Positions 15,099 to 23,804 of a DNA stretch of 64,000 bases are shown here, piece after piece. Origin of the DNA: an uncultured Eubacteriales bacterium (lineage in GTDB: Bacteria > Bacillota > Clostridia > Peptostreptococcales > Anaerovoracaceae); contig UQNJ01000007.1 of the NCBI GenBank assembly GCA_900542295.1, forward strand, positions 1 to 64,000. The letters run 5' to 3'. Below the pieces are notes generated by a model. The model worked only from the letters and a program-made list of their open reading frames with translations, made no database searches and was not told where the DNA came from. How positions within the stretch are numbered: position 1 is the first letter of the stretch; each line of letters begins with the position of its first letter. Both the position numbers and the translations under genes were made by a program.

Positions 15099-16826
15099 TT
15101 ATCTCTCTTCATTTACCAAATCGATCACATCTTTTACAGCCTGCTCAATCGTTTTTTCTGATTTGTTCTCTTCTCGCCTTAGTTTAAATTCCACTATACC
15201 CTCCGGCGCCCTTTTTCCTACGGTGATTCTCACAGGAATTCCCAGAAGGTCTGCATCTTTGAACTTAACTCCCGGTCTTTCATCTCTGTCGTCAAGAAGA
15301 ACCTCTATGCCGGCCTTTGAAAGCTTATCGTAAATGTCCTCTGCAACTTTACTCTGTTCTTCGTCTTTTGGCTTTACTAAAGTTATTATCGCATGATAAG
15401 GCGCCACAGAGACAGGCCATATGATTCCGTTTTCGTCATGGTGCTGTTCAACTATCGCAGATAATGTCCTCGTTACACCTATTCCGTAACATCCCATAAC
15501 GATAAGTTGATCTTTCTGGTTTTCGTCCTTATATACTGCATTCATAGCCTCCGAATACTTGGTTCCCAGTTTAAACACCTGTCCGACTTCAATGCCTCTT
15601 GCGTGTTTTACAGGAGCTCCGCATATAGGACAAGGATCTCCCTCTTTCAGAAGTTTAAGATCGGTAACGATATCGCCCTCATAGTCTCTGCCATAGTTTA
15701 CATTTTTGATATGATAGTCTTCTTTATTCGCACCGGCACAAAGGTTCTTAAGTCCCGTAAGTTCACTGTCTACAACAATCTTGCAGTCATGAAGTCCTAT
15801 CGGCCCTGTGAATCCTCCAACGCATCCGGTAACTGAAGATATTTTAGCTTCATCAGCAAATTCTATCGCATGTTCAGGAATCTTAAGAGCATTTATAAGC
15901 TTTATCATGTTAAGTTCTCTGTCACCTCTTATAAATGCTGCAACATATTCCTTCTCTTCGCCCAAGTCGTCATAAGTAACAAAAAGAAGCGCCTTGATAG
16001 TCCTGCTCTTATCTATTCCAAGGAAGTCAGCAACCTCTTCGATTGTTTTTGTTCCCGGAGTATTAACCTCTTCTATCGGAAGCATTTCTGCCGTTTCCTC
16101 CGGTGCATCAACGCACTCGGCTCTTTCCGTAGTTGCTGCCATAGCACATTTCTCACAGTATGCAATCTCGCTTTCGCCCACTTCCGACAATGCAGTAAAC
16201 TCATGGGAATTGCTTCCTCCGATTGCTCCGGTATCTGCCTCTACAGGTCTGAAATCAAGTCCGCATCTTGTGAATATTTTTTCGTATGCAGCATACATTT
16301 CATCGTAACTTTTATCGAGTCCTGCAAAGTCACGGTCGAAAGAATATGCATCTTTCATTATAAATTCACGGCTTCGCATAAGTCCGAAACGAGGTCTTGC
16401 TTCGTCTCTGTACTTTGTCTGAATCTGATAAAGATTCATTGGAAGCTGTCTGTATGATGATATGTCATTCCTTACTATATCCGTAAATATTTCTTCATGT
16501 GTAGGTCCAAGACAGAAATCTCTTCCGTTTCTGTCCTTTATTCTCCATAGTTCAGGACCATATGCAAACCATCTTCCCGATTCCTGCCAAAGCTCTGACG
16601 GCTGTATAGCCGACATATGTATTTCCTGTCCCCCGGCTTTATCCATTTCCTGCCTTATAATTTCTTCTATCTTTCTTACAGATCTCCAGCCAAATGGCAT
16701 AAATCCATAAATTCCCGAAGCAAGTTTTCTTATCATTCCTGTACGCAGAAGCAGAATATGGCTTGGAATCTCAGCTTCCGCAGGCACTTCTCTAAGTGTC
16801 TTTATATGCATCTTTGAAAGTTTCAT
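15099..16826 (-). CDS. proS: Prolyl-tRNA synthetase (bacterial type)
   Basis: A 575-residue class II synthetase. Motif 2 is seen in RPRFGLMRSREFIMKDAYSFD and motif 3 near GCYGIGVTRTLSAIVEQHHDENGIIWP. Between them (about residues 225-385) lies the inserted Ala-deacylating editing domain typical of bacterial ProRS, and a C-terminal anticodon-binding domain follows. It starts ten bases after ispDF. The normal Bacillota length and architecture make this secure. Confidence 0.96.
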   Translation of the reverse strand: MKLSKMHIKTLREVPAEAEIPSHILLLRTGMIRKLASGIYGFMPFGWRSVRKIEEIIRQEMDKAGGQEIHMSAIQPSELWQESGRWFAYGPELWRIKDRNGRDFCLGPTHEEIFTDIVRNDISSYRQLPMNLYQIQTKYRDEARPRFGLMRSREFIMKDAYSFDRDFAGLDKSYDEMYAAYEKIFTRCGLDFRPVEADTGAIGGSNSHEFTALSEVGESEIAYCEKCAMAATTERAECVDAPEETAEMLPIEEVNTPGTKTIEEVADFLGIDKSRTIKALLFVTYDDLGEEKEYVAAFIRGDRELNMIKLINALKIPEHAIEFADEAKISSVTGCVGGFTGPIGLHDCKIVVDSELTGLKNLCAGANKEDYHIKNVNYGRDYEGDIVTDLKLLKEGDPCPICGAPVKHARGIEVGQVFKLGTKYSEAMNAVYKDENQKDQLIVMGCYGIGVTRTLSAIVEQHHDENGIIWPVSVAPYHAIITLVKPKDEEQSKVAEDIYDKLSKAGIEVLLDDRDERPGVKFKDADLLGIPVRITVGKRAPEGIVEFKLRREENKSEKTIEQAVKDVIDLVNEER

Positions 16827-16836
16827 TTTTTATCTC

Positions 16837-17973
16837 CTAACTTCTGATTAATATACACACCGCTTCTGCGGCAATTCCCTCTTCACGACCTACGAATCCT
16901 AATTTTTCTGTAGTAGTAGCTTTTACATTTATACAGCTGTCTTCTACATCAAGCGTTTTTGATATTTTTTCCCTCATCTCAGATATAAAGGGGGATATTT
17001 TAGGTTGTTGAGCCATTATTGTAATATCTGCGTTACTTACTTTGTAACCGCATTCCTTTATCATTTCCGCTGTAGAACGCAAAAGCTCAATACTTGACGC
17101 ATCTTTATATTTTATATTATTGTCCGGGAAATGCCTTCCGATGTCTCCCAGTGCCGCCGCACCAAGCATTGCGTCCATAAGGGCATGTAATGCAACATCT
17201 GCATCAGAATGACCTAACAAACCCTTTTCAAAAGGGATTTCAACTCCGCACAATATGAGTTTTCTGTCTTCAACAAGACGATGTACATCAAATCCGCTGC
17301 CAGCTCTTATTTCCAAAGGCAAATCCTCCTTAGTCGTCACTTTTATATTTCCGTAACTTCCTTTTGCAAGAACCACCTTGTTGCCGGCTCTTTCTGCAAG
17401 AACAGCATCATCCGTACCGTAATATCCGTCTTCATATGCCATTTGAAATGCCTTTTTTATAATACCTGCATCAAAGCCCTGTGGTGTCTGAACATTAAAC
17501 AGCTTACTTCTTTCGAGAGTGACACTCTCCGAAGGATCAATATCCGAAATCTGTCTTACAGTATCTTTCATTGCTACAGACGCTGCCGCAGCACCATTTG
17601 TATCGGCTTTACAAATCACATCTTTTATGATATCAGCCGTAACATAAGGTCTTGCACCGTCATGAATCAGCACAAGACCATCTTTAACTAACTTCAGCGC
17701 ATTATTGACAGAATCCTGTCTTTCATTGCCGCCCACAACAATTTTCTTTATCTTTTCAAAGCAGCTGCAAACCGATTCACATCGTTTAATATGTTCTTTC
17801 GGAGCAACGATTATTATATCATCTATTTCTTTTAGCTCTTCAAAAGGTTTTATGGCTTTTTCAAGAACAGTCCTGCCTCCGATATTAAGAAACTGCTTGG
17901 GAATATCACTCCCCATTCTTTTCCCTTTTCCGGCAGCAGTTACTATAACTGTGACTTTTTTATTGTTATACAT
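16837..17973 (-). CDS. ispDF: Bifunctional IspD/IspF (MEP pathway)
   Basis: A 378-residue fusion catalysing two non-consecutive MEP-pathway steps: CTP:methylerythritol-4-phosphate cytidylyltransferase (residues 1 to about 220; TAAGKGKRMGSDIPKQFL, VLIHDGARPYV) and methylerythritol-2,4-cyclodiphosphate synthase (about 222-378; GSGFDVHRL, LLGHSDADVALHALMDA, DIGRHFPD, metal ligands D-x-H and H). The middle enzyme IspE is separate at 42453-43346. Fusion is known in several bacterial groups; in Bacillota adjacent separate genes are more usual. Confidence 0.95.
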   Translation of the reverse strand: MYNNKKVTVIVTAAGKGKRMGSDIPKQFLNIGGRTVLEKAIKPFEELKEIDDIIIVAPKEHIKRCESVCSCFEKIKKIVVGGNERQDSVNNALKLVKDGLVLIHDGARPYVTADIIKDVICKADTNGAAAASVAMKDTVRQISDIDPSESVTLERSKLFNVQTPQGFDAGIIKKAFQMAYEDGYYGTDDAVLAERAGNKVVLAKGSYGNIKVTTKEDLPLEIRAGSGFDVHRLVEDRKLILCGVEIPFEKGLLGHSDADVALHALMDAMLGAAALGDIGRHFPDNNIKYKDASSIELLRSTAEMIKECGYKVSNADITIMAQQPKISPFISEMREKISKTLDVEDSCINVKATTTEKLGFVGREEGIAAEAVCILIRS

Positions 17974-17997
17974 ATGATATTTCGCCCCTGTAATACT

Positions 17998-19122
17998 TTA
18001 GCTTGTTACTTTTCCGAATATCATTCTTCCGGCAGCTGTTTGGAGCACACTTGTAACGACTATTTCTACAGTCTGTCCAATCTTTTTGCGGCCGTTTTCA
18101 ACGACTATCATAGTTCCGTCATCAAGATACGCCACTGCCTGATTCTGGTCTTTTCCCTGCTTAATCAGTGTTACTGTCATGGTTTCTCCCGGTATGACCA
18201 TAGGCTTCATGGCATTGGCCAGCTCATTAATGTTAAGTACCGGAACTTCTTGTATCGACGCAACCTTATTAAGGTTGAAATCATTTGTAACAACCTTTCC
18301 CTTCAATATCTGCGCCAGTTTCAGGAGTTTTACGTCTACTTCCGGAATCTCCTTCAAGGCTTTTTCGGAATCAGTATTATAAATTTCAATTCCGTATTCT
18401 TCCTGTATTTTGTTTAAAATATCCAGTCCTCTGCGGCCTCTTGTGCGTTTCAAAGAGTCGGATGAATCTGCTATATGTCTGAGTTCAATCAAAACGAATT
18501 CCGGTATTACTATAGGGCCCTCCATAAATCCGGTTTTCATCACCTCAAGAATTCTGCCGTCTATAATTACACTTGTGTCAAGAATCTTAGGAATTCTGAC
18601 TTTTTTTCTGTCTTTCTCGTTATAAGCGTAAGGATTTTCTTCCTGCTGTTTAGGCTTTGAAGTCTGCATCTTTGCAATAGACTGAGATATAACCTCCGAG
18701 CCCTTTTTACTTCCTATAACAGCACCCATAAAGCCAAAGACCATATATATTGCTATTGTAAGAGTAAGATACATCGCATCGGACACTACCCCCTGGTATA
18801 TCTTTGTGAGCAGAAATGCAACTACAAGACCTATTATAAGTCCCGCCGTTCCTGCCAGAAGATCACTTCCGGCAACACCCTTGAGGTCATTGCCTATATT
18901 ATTGGCCATTTTGCTGCCTTGTCTTCCTAAAAATGGCGCTATAAAGTAAAAAATAATTCCAAAAATAATAGCGAAAAGTATACCTACACTGACGATTTCT
19001 CCTTGTGTCAGCTCAATAGGCTCCGCTGTGCTTCCCAGATATTCAGCAAATAAAGCAAAAAGCGTATATCCAAGTATAGCGCCGAACATGGAAAATATTC
19101 CCCTGAAAAACTTTTTAAACAT
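17998..19122 (-). CDS. PIN/TRAM-domain membrane protein (YacL-like)
   Basis: 374 residues. Four N-terminal membrane segments (about 5-25, 45-65, 85-108 and 118-140) are followed by a cytosolic PIN nuclease-fold domain (KILDTSVIIDGRILEV; VVTNDFNLNKVA, with conserved acidic residues) and a C-terminal TRAM domain. This matches YacL, found between disA/radA and ispD in Bacillota. The role is probably RNA binding or cleavage at the membrane, but the substrate is not known. disA, often adjacent, is absent here. Confidence 0.9.
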   Translation of the reverse strand: MFKKFFRGIFSMFGAILGYTLFALFAEYLGSTAEPIELTQGEIVSVGILFAIIFGIIFYFIAPFLGRQGSKMANNIGNDLKGVAGSDLLAGTAGLIIGLVVAFLLTKIYQGVVSDAMYLTLTIAIYMVFGFMGAVIGSKKGSEVISQSIAKMQTSKPKQQEENPYAYNEKDRKKVRIPKILDTSVIIDGRILEVMKTGFMEGPIVIPEFVLIELRHIADSSDSLKRTRGRRGLDILNKIQEEYGIEIYNTDSEKALKEIPEVDVKLLKLAQILKGKVVTNDFNLNKVASIQEVPVLNINELANAMKPMVIPGETMTVTLIKQGKDQNQAVAYLDDGTMIVVENGRKKIGQTVEIVVTSVLQTAAGRMIFGKVTS

Positions 19123-19187
19123 TCCTTTTACCTCCTTTCTCGAAAATTTAAGGTATAACCGCTGAAATCATCTGATGACCCAATGAG

Positions 19188-19661
19188 TTAAACGGCGTCT
19201 TCGACGATCTTTTCAGCGTCGCTTTGTGAAATTCCGCATGAAAGTATTATTTCACTTATGAGAATCTGTCTTGCATTGTTGAGCATCTTTGTCTCCCCTG
19301 CCGAAAGTCCCTTTTCTCTGCTTGCACGAATAAGGTTTTTAACCACTTCGGCAACTTGAAAGATATCCCCCGACTTTATTTTCTGCATGTTTTCACGATA
19401 CCTTCGGTTCCAGTTGCTGTCCATATGTGTACTATCCGTTCCAAGATATTCTATTACCCTGCGGACAACAGACTTGTCCATGATCTTTCTGATTCCAACC
19501 GATTCTTCGGAATCAACCGGTATCATAACATTCATATCATTGCATGGCAATTTCAAAATATAATATTTCTTAACATTACCTAAAATCCTTTTTTCTTCTA
19601 TCTTTTGGATTATACCGGCCCCATGCATAGGGTGCACTATTTTACTGCCAACAGAAAACAT
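19188..19661 (-). CDS. CarD/CdnL-family transcription factor
   Basis: 157 residues. The N-terminal Tudor-like RNA-polymerase-interacting domain starts MFSVGSKIVHPMHGAGIIQKIEEK, and the C-terminal helical domain has the usual WNRRYRENMQKIKSG and EKGLSAGETKML motifs. CarD proteins bind the polymerase beta subunit and stabilise open complexes at housekeeping promoters. It has a strong promoter of its own, which may also drive the PIN/TRAM and ispDF genes. Confidence 0.93.
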   Translation of the reverse strand: MFSVGSKIVHPMHGAGIIQKIEEKRILGNVKKYYILKLPCNDMNVMIPVDSEESVGIRKIMDKSVVRRVIEYLGTDSTHMDSNWNRRYRENMQKIKSGDIFQVAEVVKNLIRASREKGLSAGETKMLNNARQILISEIILSCGISQSDAEKIVEDAV

Positions 19662-19695
19662 GATACACTCCTCTCCATTCTATACCTTATAGATT

Positions 19696-19725
19696 AGTAT
19701 ACGGGATTTTTGTTCGTTATGTCAA
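19696..19725 (-). promoter_or_regulatory. Promoter of carD
   Basis: On the minus strand TTGACA (19725-19720) is followed after 18 bases by TATACT (19701-19696), 35 bases before the carD ATG. A near-consensus sigma-A promoter. Confidence 0.8.
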
Positions 19726-19897
19726 GATGAATAAAATTTAATATCTTATCACATCAGTCTTTTTGATGTCAACATTTATTTTTCACAAAACCTTTTGCCT
19801 ATTTCCACATTTATGTTAAAATATCTATGATAAAATTATATAAATTCGGATTTAAATTGCAAGAAAACTTATTGCATATAAGAGAGGAGTCAGCCTT

Positions 19898-20575
19898 ATG
19901 TATAAAATTTTGGTTGTTGATGATGAACCTAAAATTCGTGAAGTTATACGAGAATATGCGGAATTCAGCGGTTATGAAGTAGTCGAGGCAGAAGACGGCA
20001 TGAGCGCTATCGGTCTTTGCAAGCTTAATGACTACGATTTAATAATAATGGATGTGATGATGCCTAAGTTAGATGGCTTCTCAGCCTGCAAAGAAATTAA
20101 AAAAATCAAGGATGTCCCTATAATAATGCTTTCAGCCAGAGGGGAAGAATACGACAAATTGTTCGGCTTCGAATTAGGAGTTGATGATTATATAGTAAAG
20201 CCATTCAGTCCAAAAGAATTGATGGCACGAATAAATGCCGTACTTTCCAGATTTAAGGCGGTTTCTCACTCAAACCAGAGCATATTGAAGTTCGGAGGGC
20301 TTGAAATAAACATTCCCGCACGAACAGTGTCCGTAGATGGCAAGAAAGTGGAACTGACACCGAAGGAATATGATCTTCTGTTTTATCTTGTTGAGAACAA
20401 GAATATCGCTCTTTCCAGAGACAAGCTTCTGTCCGATATATGGGGATATGATTTCTTCGGTGATGACAGAACAATAGACACCCACATCAAAAACCTCAGA
20501 AACAGTCTCGGCCCTTACAGAGATTATATAGTGACCCTGAGAGGAGTAGGTTATAAATTTGAGTACGAAGATTAA
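19898..20575 (+). CDS. OmpR-family response regulator
   Basis: 225 residues. The receiver domain has acidic residues D8-D9, phospho-acceptor D52 (LIIMDVMMP) and K101; a winged-helix DNA-binding domain follows (about 128-222; LTPKEYDLLFYLVENKN, RTIDTHIKNLRNSLG, VRGVGY-like end). It is encoded with a histidine kinase in an overlapping frame, so the two form one signalling pair. The signal and targets cannot be told from the sequence. A GAGAGGAG site precedes the ATG. Confidence 0.95.
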   Translation: MYKILVVDDEPKIREVIREYAEFSGYEVVEAEDGMSAIGLCKLNDYDLIIMDVMMPKLDGFSACKEIKKIKDVPIIMLSARGEEYDKLFGFELGVDDYIVKPFSPKELMARINAVLSRFKAVSHSNQSILKFGGLEINIPARTVSVDGKKVELTPKEYDLLFYLVENKNIALSRDKLLSDIWGYDFFGDDRTIDTHIKNLRNSLGPYRDYIVTLRGVGYKFEYED

Positions 20576-22052
20576 GTTTGACAGTAAAAGCATTAAGTTC
20601 AGGCTCTGGGTCTATTTTATGATTATAGGACTTGGTACCGTCGCCCTGATATGGTTCTTGCAGTTATTCTTCATGAATAACTATTATGGTGAAATGAAAT
20701 TCAAGGAAGTAGTCAGAACCGCTTCCTCTATTTCTTATGCATATCAGAGAGGTGATGCAAACCTGAATGCTTCTATAAAAGAATTGTCGGTAAACAATGA
20801 TTTTTATGTTTTTATTGAATCGGAAAACGGTATAATCCTGTTTTCGCCTCAGCAAGAAGTCTACTCTTCAGTGTCCGGATATATGGATGAAGCAATGAAA
20901 TTAAAAGGGCTCCTTGAGGCTTCAGGAGGTGCTCCGGTTCACTTTGAAGTCAATTCAAAAGGCAAATACAATATACTTGCATACGGATGTCAGCTTACCA
21001 ACAAAAATGGTGAACAGGCAGTCCTTTATATTTTTTCACCGCTGTACCCTGTATCATCTACAATAAATATATTAAAGCACCAGTTGTTTTATGTAACTGC
21101 TATGACCCTCGTTCTTGCTGTAACCCTTGCCATATACTTTTCAAACAGAATATCAAAACCCATAAAAAGTATGACTTCAACTGCTGAAGAAATGGGAAAG
21201 GGTAACTATAATGTAAAGTTTAAAGCCGAATCTTTTTCGGAGATAAACAATCTTGCGGAAACGCTCAACACTGCAGCCTATGAGCTGGGTATGGCGGACA
21301 ACAGACTGAAAGATCTAATAGCCAATGTTTCTCACGATTTAAAAACACCTCTCACAATGGTTCGCTCATACGCAGAAATGATTCGTGACTTATCAGGTGA
21401 TAACCCAAACAAACGTAATGCTCACCTTCAAACTATAATCGATGAAACCGAAAGACTTAATCAGTTAGTTTCTGACATGGCTACCATCTCCGCTATGCAG
21501 ACCCATAAAATTGTCTTGGAGCGTTCAACATTTAATTTAGGTGCTGCCGCTGCCACAATCTTGTCCTCATATGACATACTGTCCGAACAAGAAGGATATA
21601 ACTTTACTTTTAATGCACCTAAAGAGTGTTTTGCTTTCGGCGATGAAAATAAAATTAAACAGGTTATTGCAAACCTTGTCAACAATGCCGTAAAATACTG
21701 CGGCGAAGATAAAGTCATAATACTCAGCATCAAGAGAACCGGCAAGCGATATCGTATAGAAATTACCGATCATGGTCCCGGGATTTCACAAAGTGAGCTC
21801 CCTCATGTATGGGACAGATATTACAAAACCAGTACAAATTATGTACGGCCTACGGAAGGAAGCGGGCTCGGTTTATCAATAGTAAAAGAAATACTTACTC
21901 TTCATCATGCAAATTTCGGAGTAAACAGTAAACTTAATAAAGGAACTACATTCTGGTTCGAAATTCCTTACATGAAAAAAGATAAAGACAAGGAAATTGA
22001 GCGCAGCAAAGGAGTTCCTATGGATCCCGAATTGATAGAAGAAATAAAATAA
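20559..22052 (+). CDS. Sensor histidine kinase
   Basis: 497 residues, the membrane partner of the preceding regulator. Membrane segments at about 15-38 and 174-194 flank an extracellular sensor of some 135 residues. A HAMP linker, then the HisKA site NVSHDLKTPL (H259) and the ATPase domain with N, G1 and G2 boxes (IANLVNNAVKY, DHGPGIS, GSGLGLSIVKEI). The start is a TTG at 20559, 17 bases inside the regulator gene, with AGTAGG eight bases upstream. A bidirectional terminator follows. Confidence 0.94.
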   Translation: MSTKIKFDSKSIKFRLWVYFMIIGLGTVALIWFLQLFFMNNYYGEMKFKEVVRTASSISYAYQRGDANLNASIKELSVNNDFYVFIESENGIILFSPQQEVYSSVSGYMDEAMKLKGLLEASGGAPVHFEVNSKGKYNILAYGCQLTNKNGEQAVLYIFSPLYPVSSTINILKHQLFYVTAMTLVLAVTLAIYFSNRISKPIKSMTSTAEEMGKGNYNVKFKAESFSEINNLAETLNTAAYELGMADNRLKDLIANVSHDLKTPLTMVRSYAEMIRDLSGDNPNKRNAHLQTIIDETERLNQLVSDMATISAMQTHKIVLERSTFNLGAAAATILSSYDILSEQEGYNFTFNAPKECFAFGDENKIKQVIANLVNNAVKYCGEDKVIILSIKRTGKRYRIEITDHGPGISQSELPHVWDRYYKTSTNYVRPTEGSGLGLSIVKEILTLHHANFGVNSKLNKGTTFWFEIPYMKKDKDKEIERSKGVPMDPELIEEIK

Positions 22053-22068
22053 ATTAAATTAAGTTTTA

Positions 22069-22134
22069 AAAAAGCCGTTGTTTCGAGCCGGTATTTTTAT
22101 ACTATCCGGTGCTCGTTTCTGCAACGGCTTTTTA
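22069..22134. terminator. Bidirectional terminator between histidine kinase and radA
   Basis: The outer stem AAAAAGCCGTTG / CAACGGCTTTTT encloses an inner stem CGAGCCGG / CCGG-GCTCG. A and T runs flank it on both sides, so it can end both the plus-strand kinase and the minus-strand radA transcripts. Confidence 0.85.
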
Positions 22135-22169
22135 ATTCTCCTTGCTTTATAGCGACCCCCTTAAATTTA

Positions 22170-23543
22170 TTATTTAACAGCAAATACTTTGATGGCATCT
22201 CTTATGTTCTTTACGCCTATTACACGGCAGCCTTCAGGAACTGATTTAATAGTTCTCCTGTTGGAAGCCGGAATTAGAACTCTTTCATATCCCATTCGTG
22301 CCGCATCTTTAATAATTTTATCCGCATTTCTTACAGCCCTCAAATCGCCGGTAAGACCTATTTCTCCTATTGCAAGAGTTTTAACCGCAGGTGCGGTATT
22401 TTTAAGGGAGGAATATATAGCAAGCGCTATTGCCAAATCAACGGATGTTCCGTCAGGTCTTAATCCTCCGACTATATTAACATATACATCCTGATTTATC
22501 AGCTGGAGGCCAACTTTCTTTTCCAATACGGCAAGCAGCATACTGAGCCTTGCATTATCTGCGCCCACGGCGGTTCTTCTGGCAAATCCTATGTTTGAGG
22601 GCGTAACCAATGCCTGAACCTCAAACATTACAGGTCTGCTTCCCTCGTATATTGCCGATGTGATTGACCCCTCAGTTTCAGCTGCCCTGTTTTCCAAAAA
22701 AGTTCCTGAAATATCCCTTACCTCTTCAAGTCCTTTCTCGGTCATCATAAATGCGCCTATTTCACTGGTTGTACCAAATCTGTTTTTAAATGACCTTAAT
22801 ATCCTCAGTTCCTGATCTCTTTCTCCTCCGAAATTAAGTACACAGTCTACTAAATGCTCAACGGTTTTAGGGCCTGCCAAATCACCGCTCTTTGTCACAT
22901 GTGCGACTATAAAAATCGGAATGTTTCCGGTTTTACCGATTTTCATAAGTTTATTTCCACAGGCTCTTACCTGCGATACGCTGCCGGGTGCCGAATCCAA
23001 ATCCGCACTGTACATAGTTTGTATGGAGTCAATTATAAGAAACTCCGGCTTTATATTGGCACATGCGGTTTCCACATTCTCCATATTGGTTTCAGGCAGT
23101 ACAAACAAGTTGTCCGAAAGCCTGCCGCATATACGATCCGCTCTCATTTTAATCTGTTCATCTGACTCCTCGCCAGAGACATACAGCACCTTTTTACCCT
23201 GCAATGCTATATTTGCCGCCGTTTGTATTATTATAGTAGACTTACCTATGCCCGGCTCTCCGGAAATCAAAACAAGTGAACCCTTAACCAGTCCTCCGCC
23301 AAGCACTCTGTTCAGTTCGCCGATTCCCGTATCTATGCGCCTATATTCCATAGTGCCTACCTCACACAACTTTAGAGGCCTCGCACTTTCTGTAGTTCTT
23401 CTCCTTGTATCCTCTTTAGGGGCTGAAACTATTTTCTCTTCTACAAAAGAGTTCCATGCTCCGCATATGCATTGTCCCATCCATGTAGGACTCTCATATC
23501 CGCACTTCTGACAAACAAATACTGTTTTATCCTTTTTAGCCAT
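22170..23543 (-). CDS. radA: DNA repair protein RadA
   Basis: About 457 residues. A four-Cys zinc finger at the N-terminus (VCQKCGYESPTWMGQCICG), a RecA-like ATPase core (Walker A GEPGIGKST), the RadA-specific KNRFG motif, and a Lon-protease-like C-terminal domain (NIVGGLRPDGTSVDLAIALAI). RadA drives branch migration in recombination. The start at 23543 is chosen from GGAGTG at the right distance; the longer frame would begin inside the LexA-type box. A LexA-like operator and good promoter lie directly upstream. Confidence 0.95.
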   Translation of the reverse strand: MAKKDKTVFVCQKCGYESPTWMGQCICGAWNSFVEEKIVSAPKEDTRRRTTESARPLKLCEVGTMEYRRIDTGIGELNRVLGGGLVKGSLVLISGEPGIGKSTIIIQTAANIALQGKKVLYVSGEESDEQIKMRADRICGRLSDNLFVLPETNMENVETACANIKPEFLIIDSIQTMYSADLDSAPGSVSQVRACGNKLMKIGKTGNIPIFIVAHVTKSGDLAGPKTVEHLVDCVLNFGGERDQELRILRSFKNRFGTTSEIGAFMMTEKGLEEVRDISGTFLENRAAETEGSITSAIYEGSRPVMFEVQALVTPSNIGFARRTAVGADNARLSMLLAVLEKKVGLQLINQDVYVNIVGGLRPDGTSVDLAIALAIYSSLKNTAPAVKTLAIGEIGLTGDLRAVRNADKIIKDAARMGYERVLIPASNRRTIKSVPEGCRVIGVKNIRDAIKVFAVK

Positions 23544-23570
23544 GTTTACACTCCTCGACTCGCCATTTGC

Positions 23571-23582
23571 GAACATTTGTTC
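23571..23582. promoter_or_regulatory. LexA (SOS) box in the radA promoter
   Basis: GAACATTTGTTC is a perfect GAAC-N4-GTTC dyad, preceded by C as in the Gram-positive consensus CGAAC-N4-GTTCG. It lies 9 bases downstream of the -10 element, where repressor binding would block transcription. Confidence 0.8.
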
Positions 23583-23591
23583 TTTAACTAT

Positions 23592-23620
23592 ATAATATAC
23601 TACTCCTCGATTATATGCAA
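23592..23620 (-). promoter_or_regulatory. radA promoter
   Basis: On the minus strand TTGCAT (23620-23615), a 17-base spacer and TATTAT (23597-23592) precede radA. The LexA box overlaps the initial transcribed region. Confidence 0.75.
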
Positions 23621-23716
23621 GTCTTTTTATTCGATATTATTCGACATCTCGCTGTTCCAATTACCCAAGTACAGATATTTCTTGGATTGTCAAAGAACTG
23701 CGGTTTTGAAATTTTC

Positions 23717-23760
23717 AAAAACACCCCTCTCATTAGAATATTATCTAACAAAAGGGGTGT
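23717..23760 (-). terminator. Terminator of the EF-G-like gene
   Basis: ACACCCCT / AGGGGTGT arms are followed on the minus strand by TTTTTG, 45 bases past the stop codon of the EF-G-like gene. Confidence 0.8.
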
Positions 23761-23804
23761 TCTTCACTCACACATTTTATCCTTATTCAGCTCTGTTATA
23801 TGGT

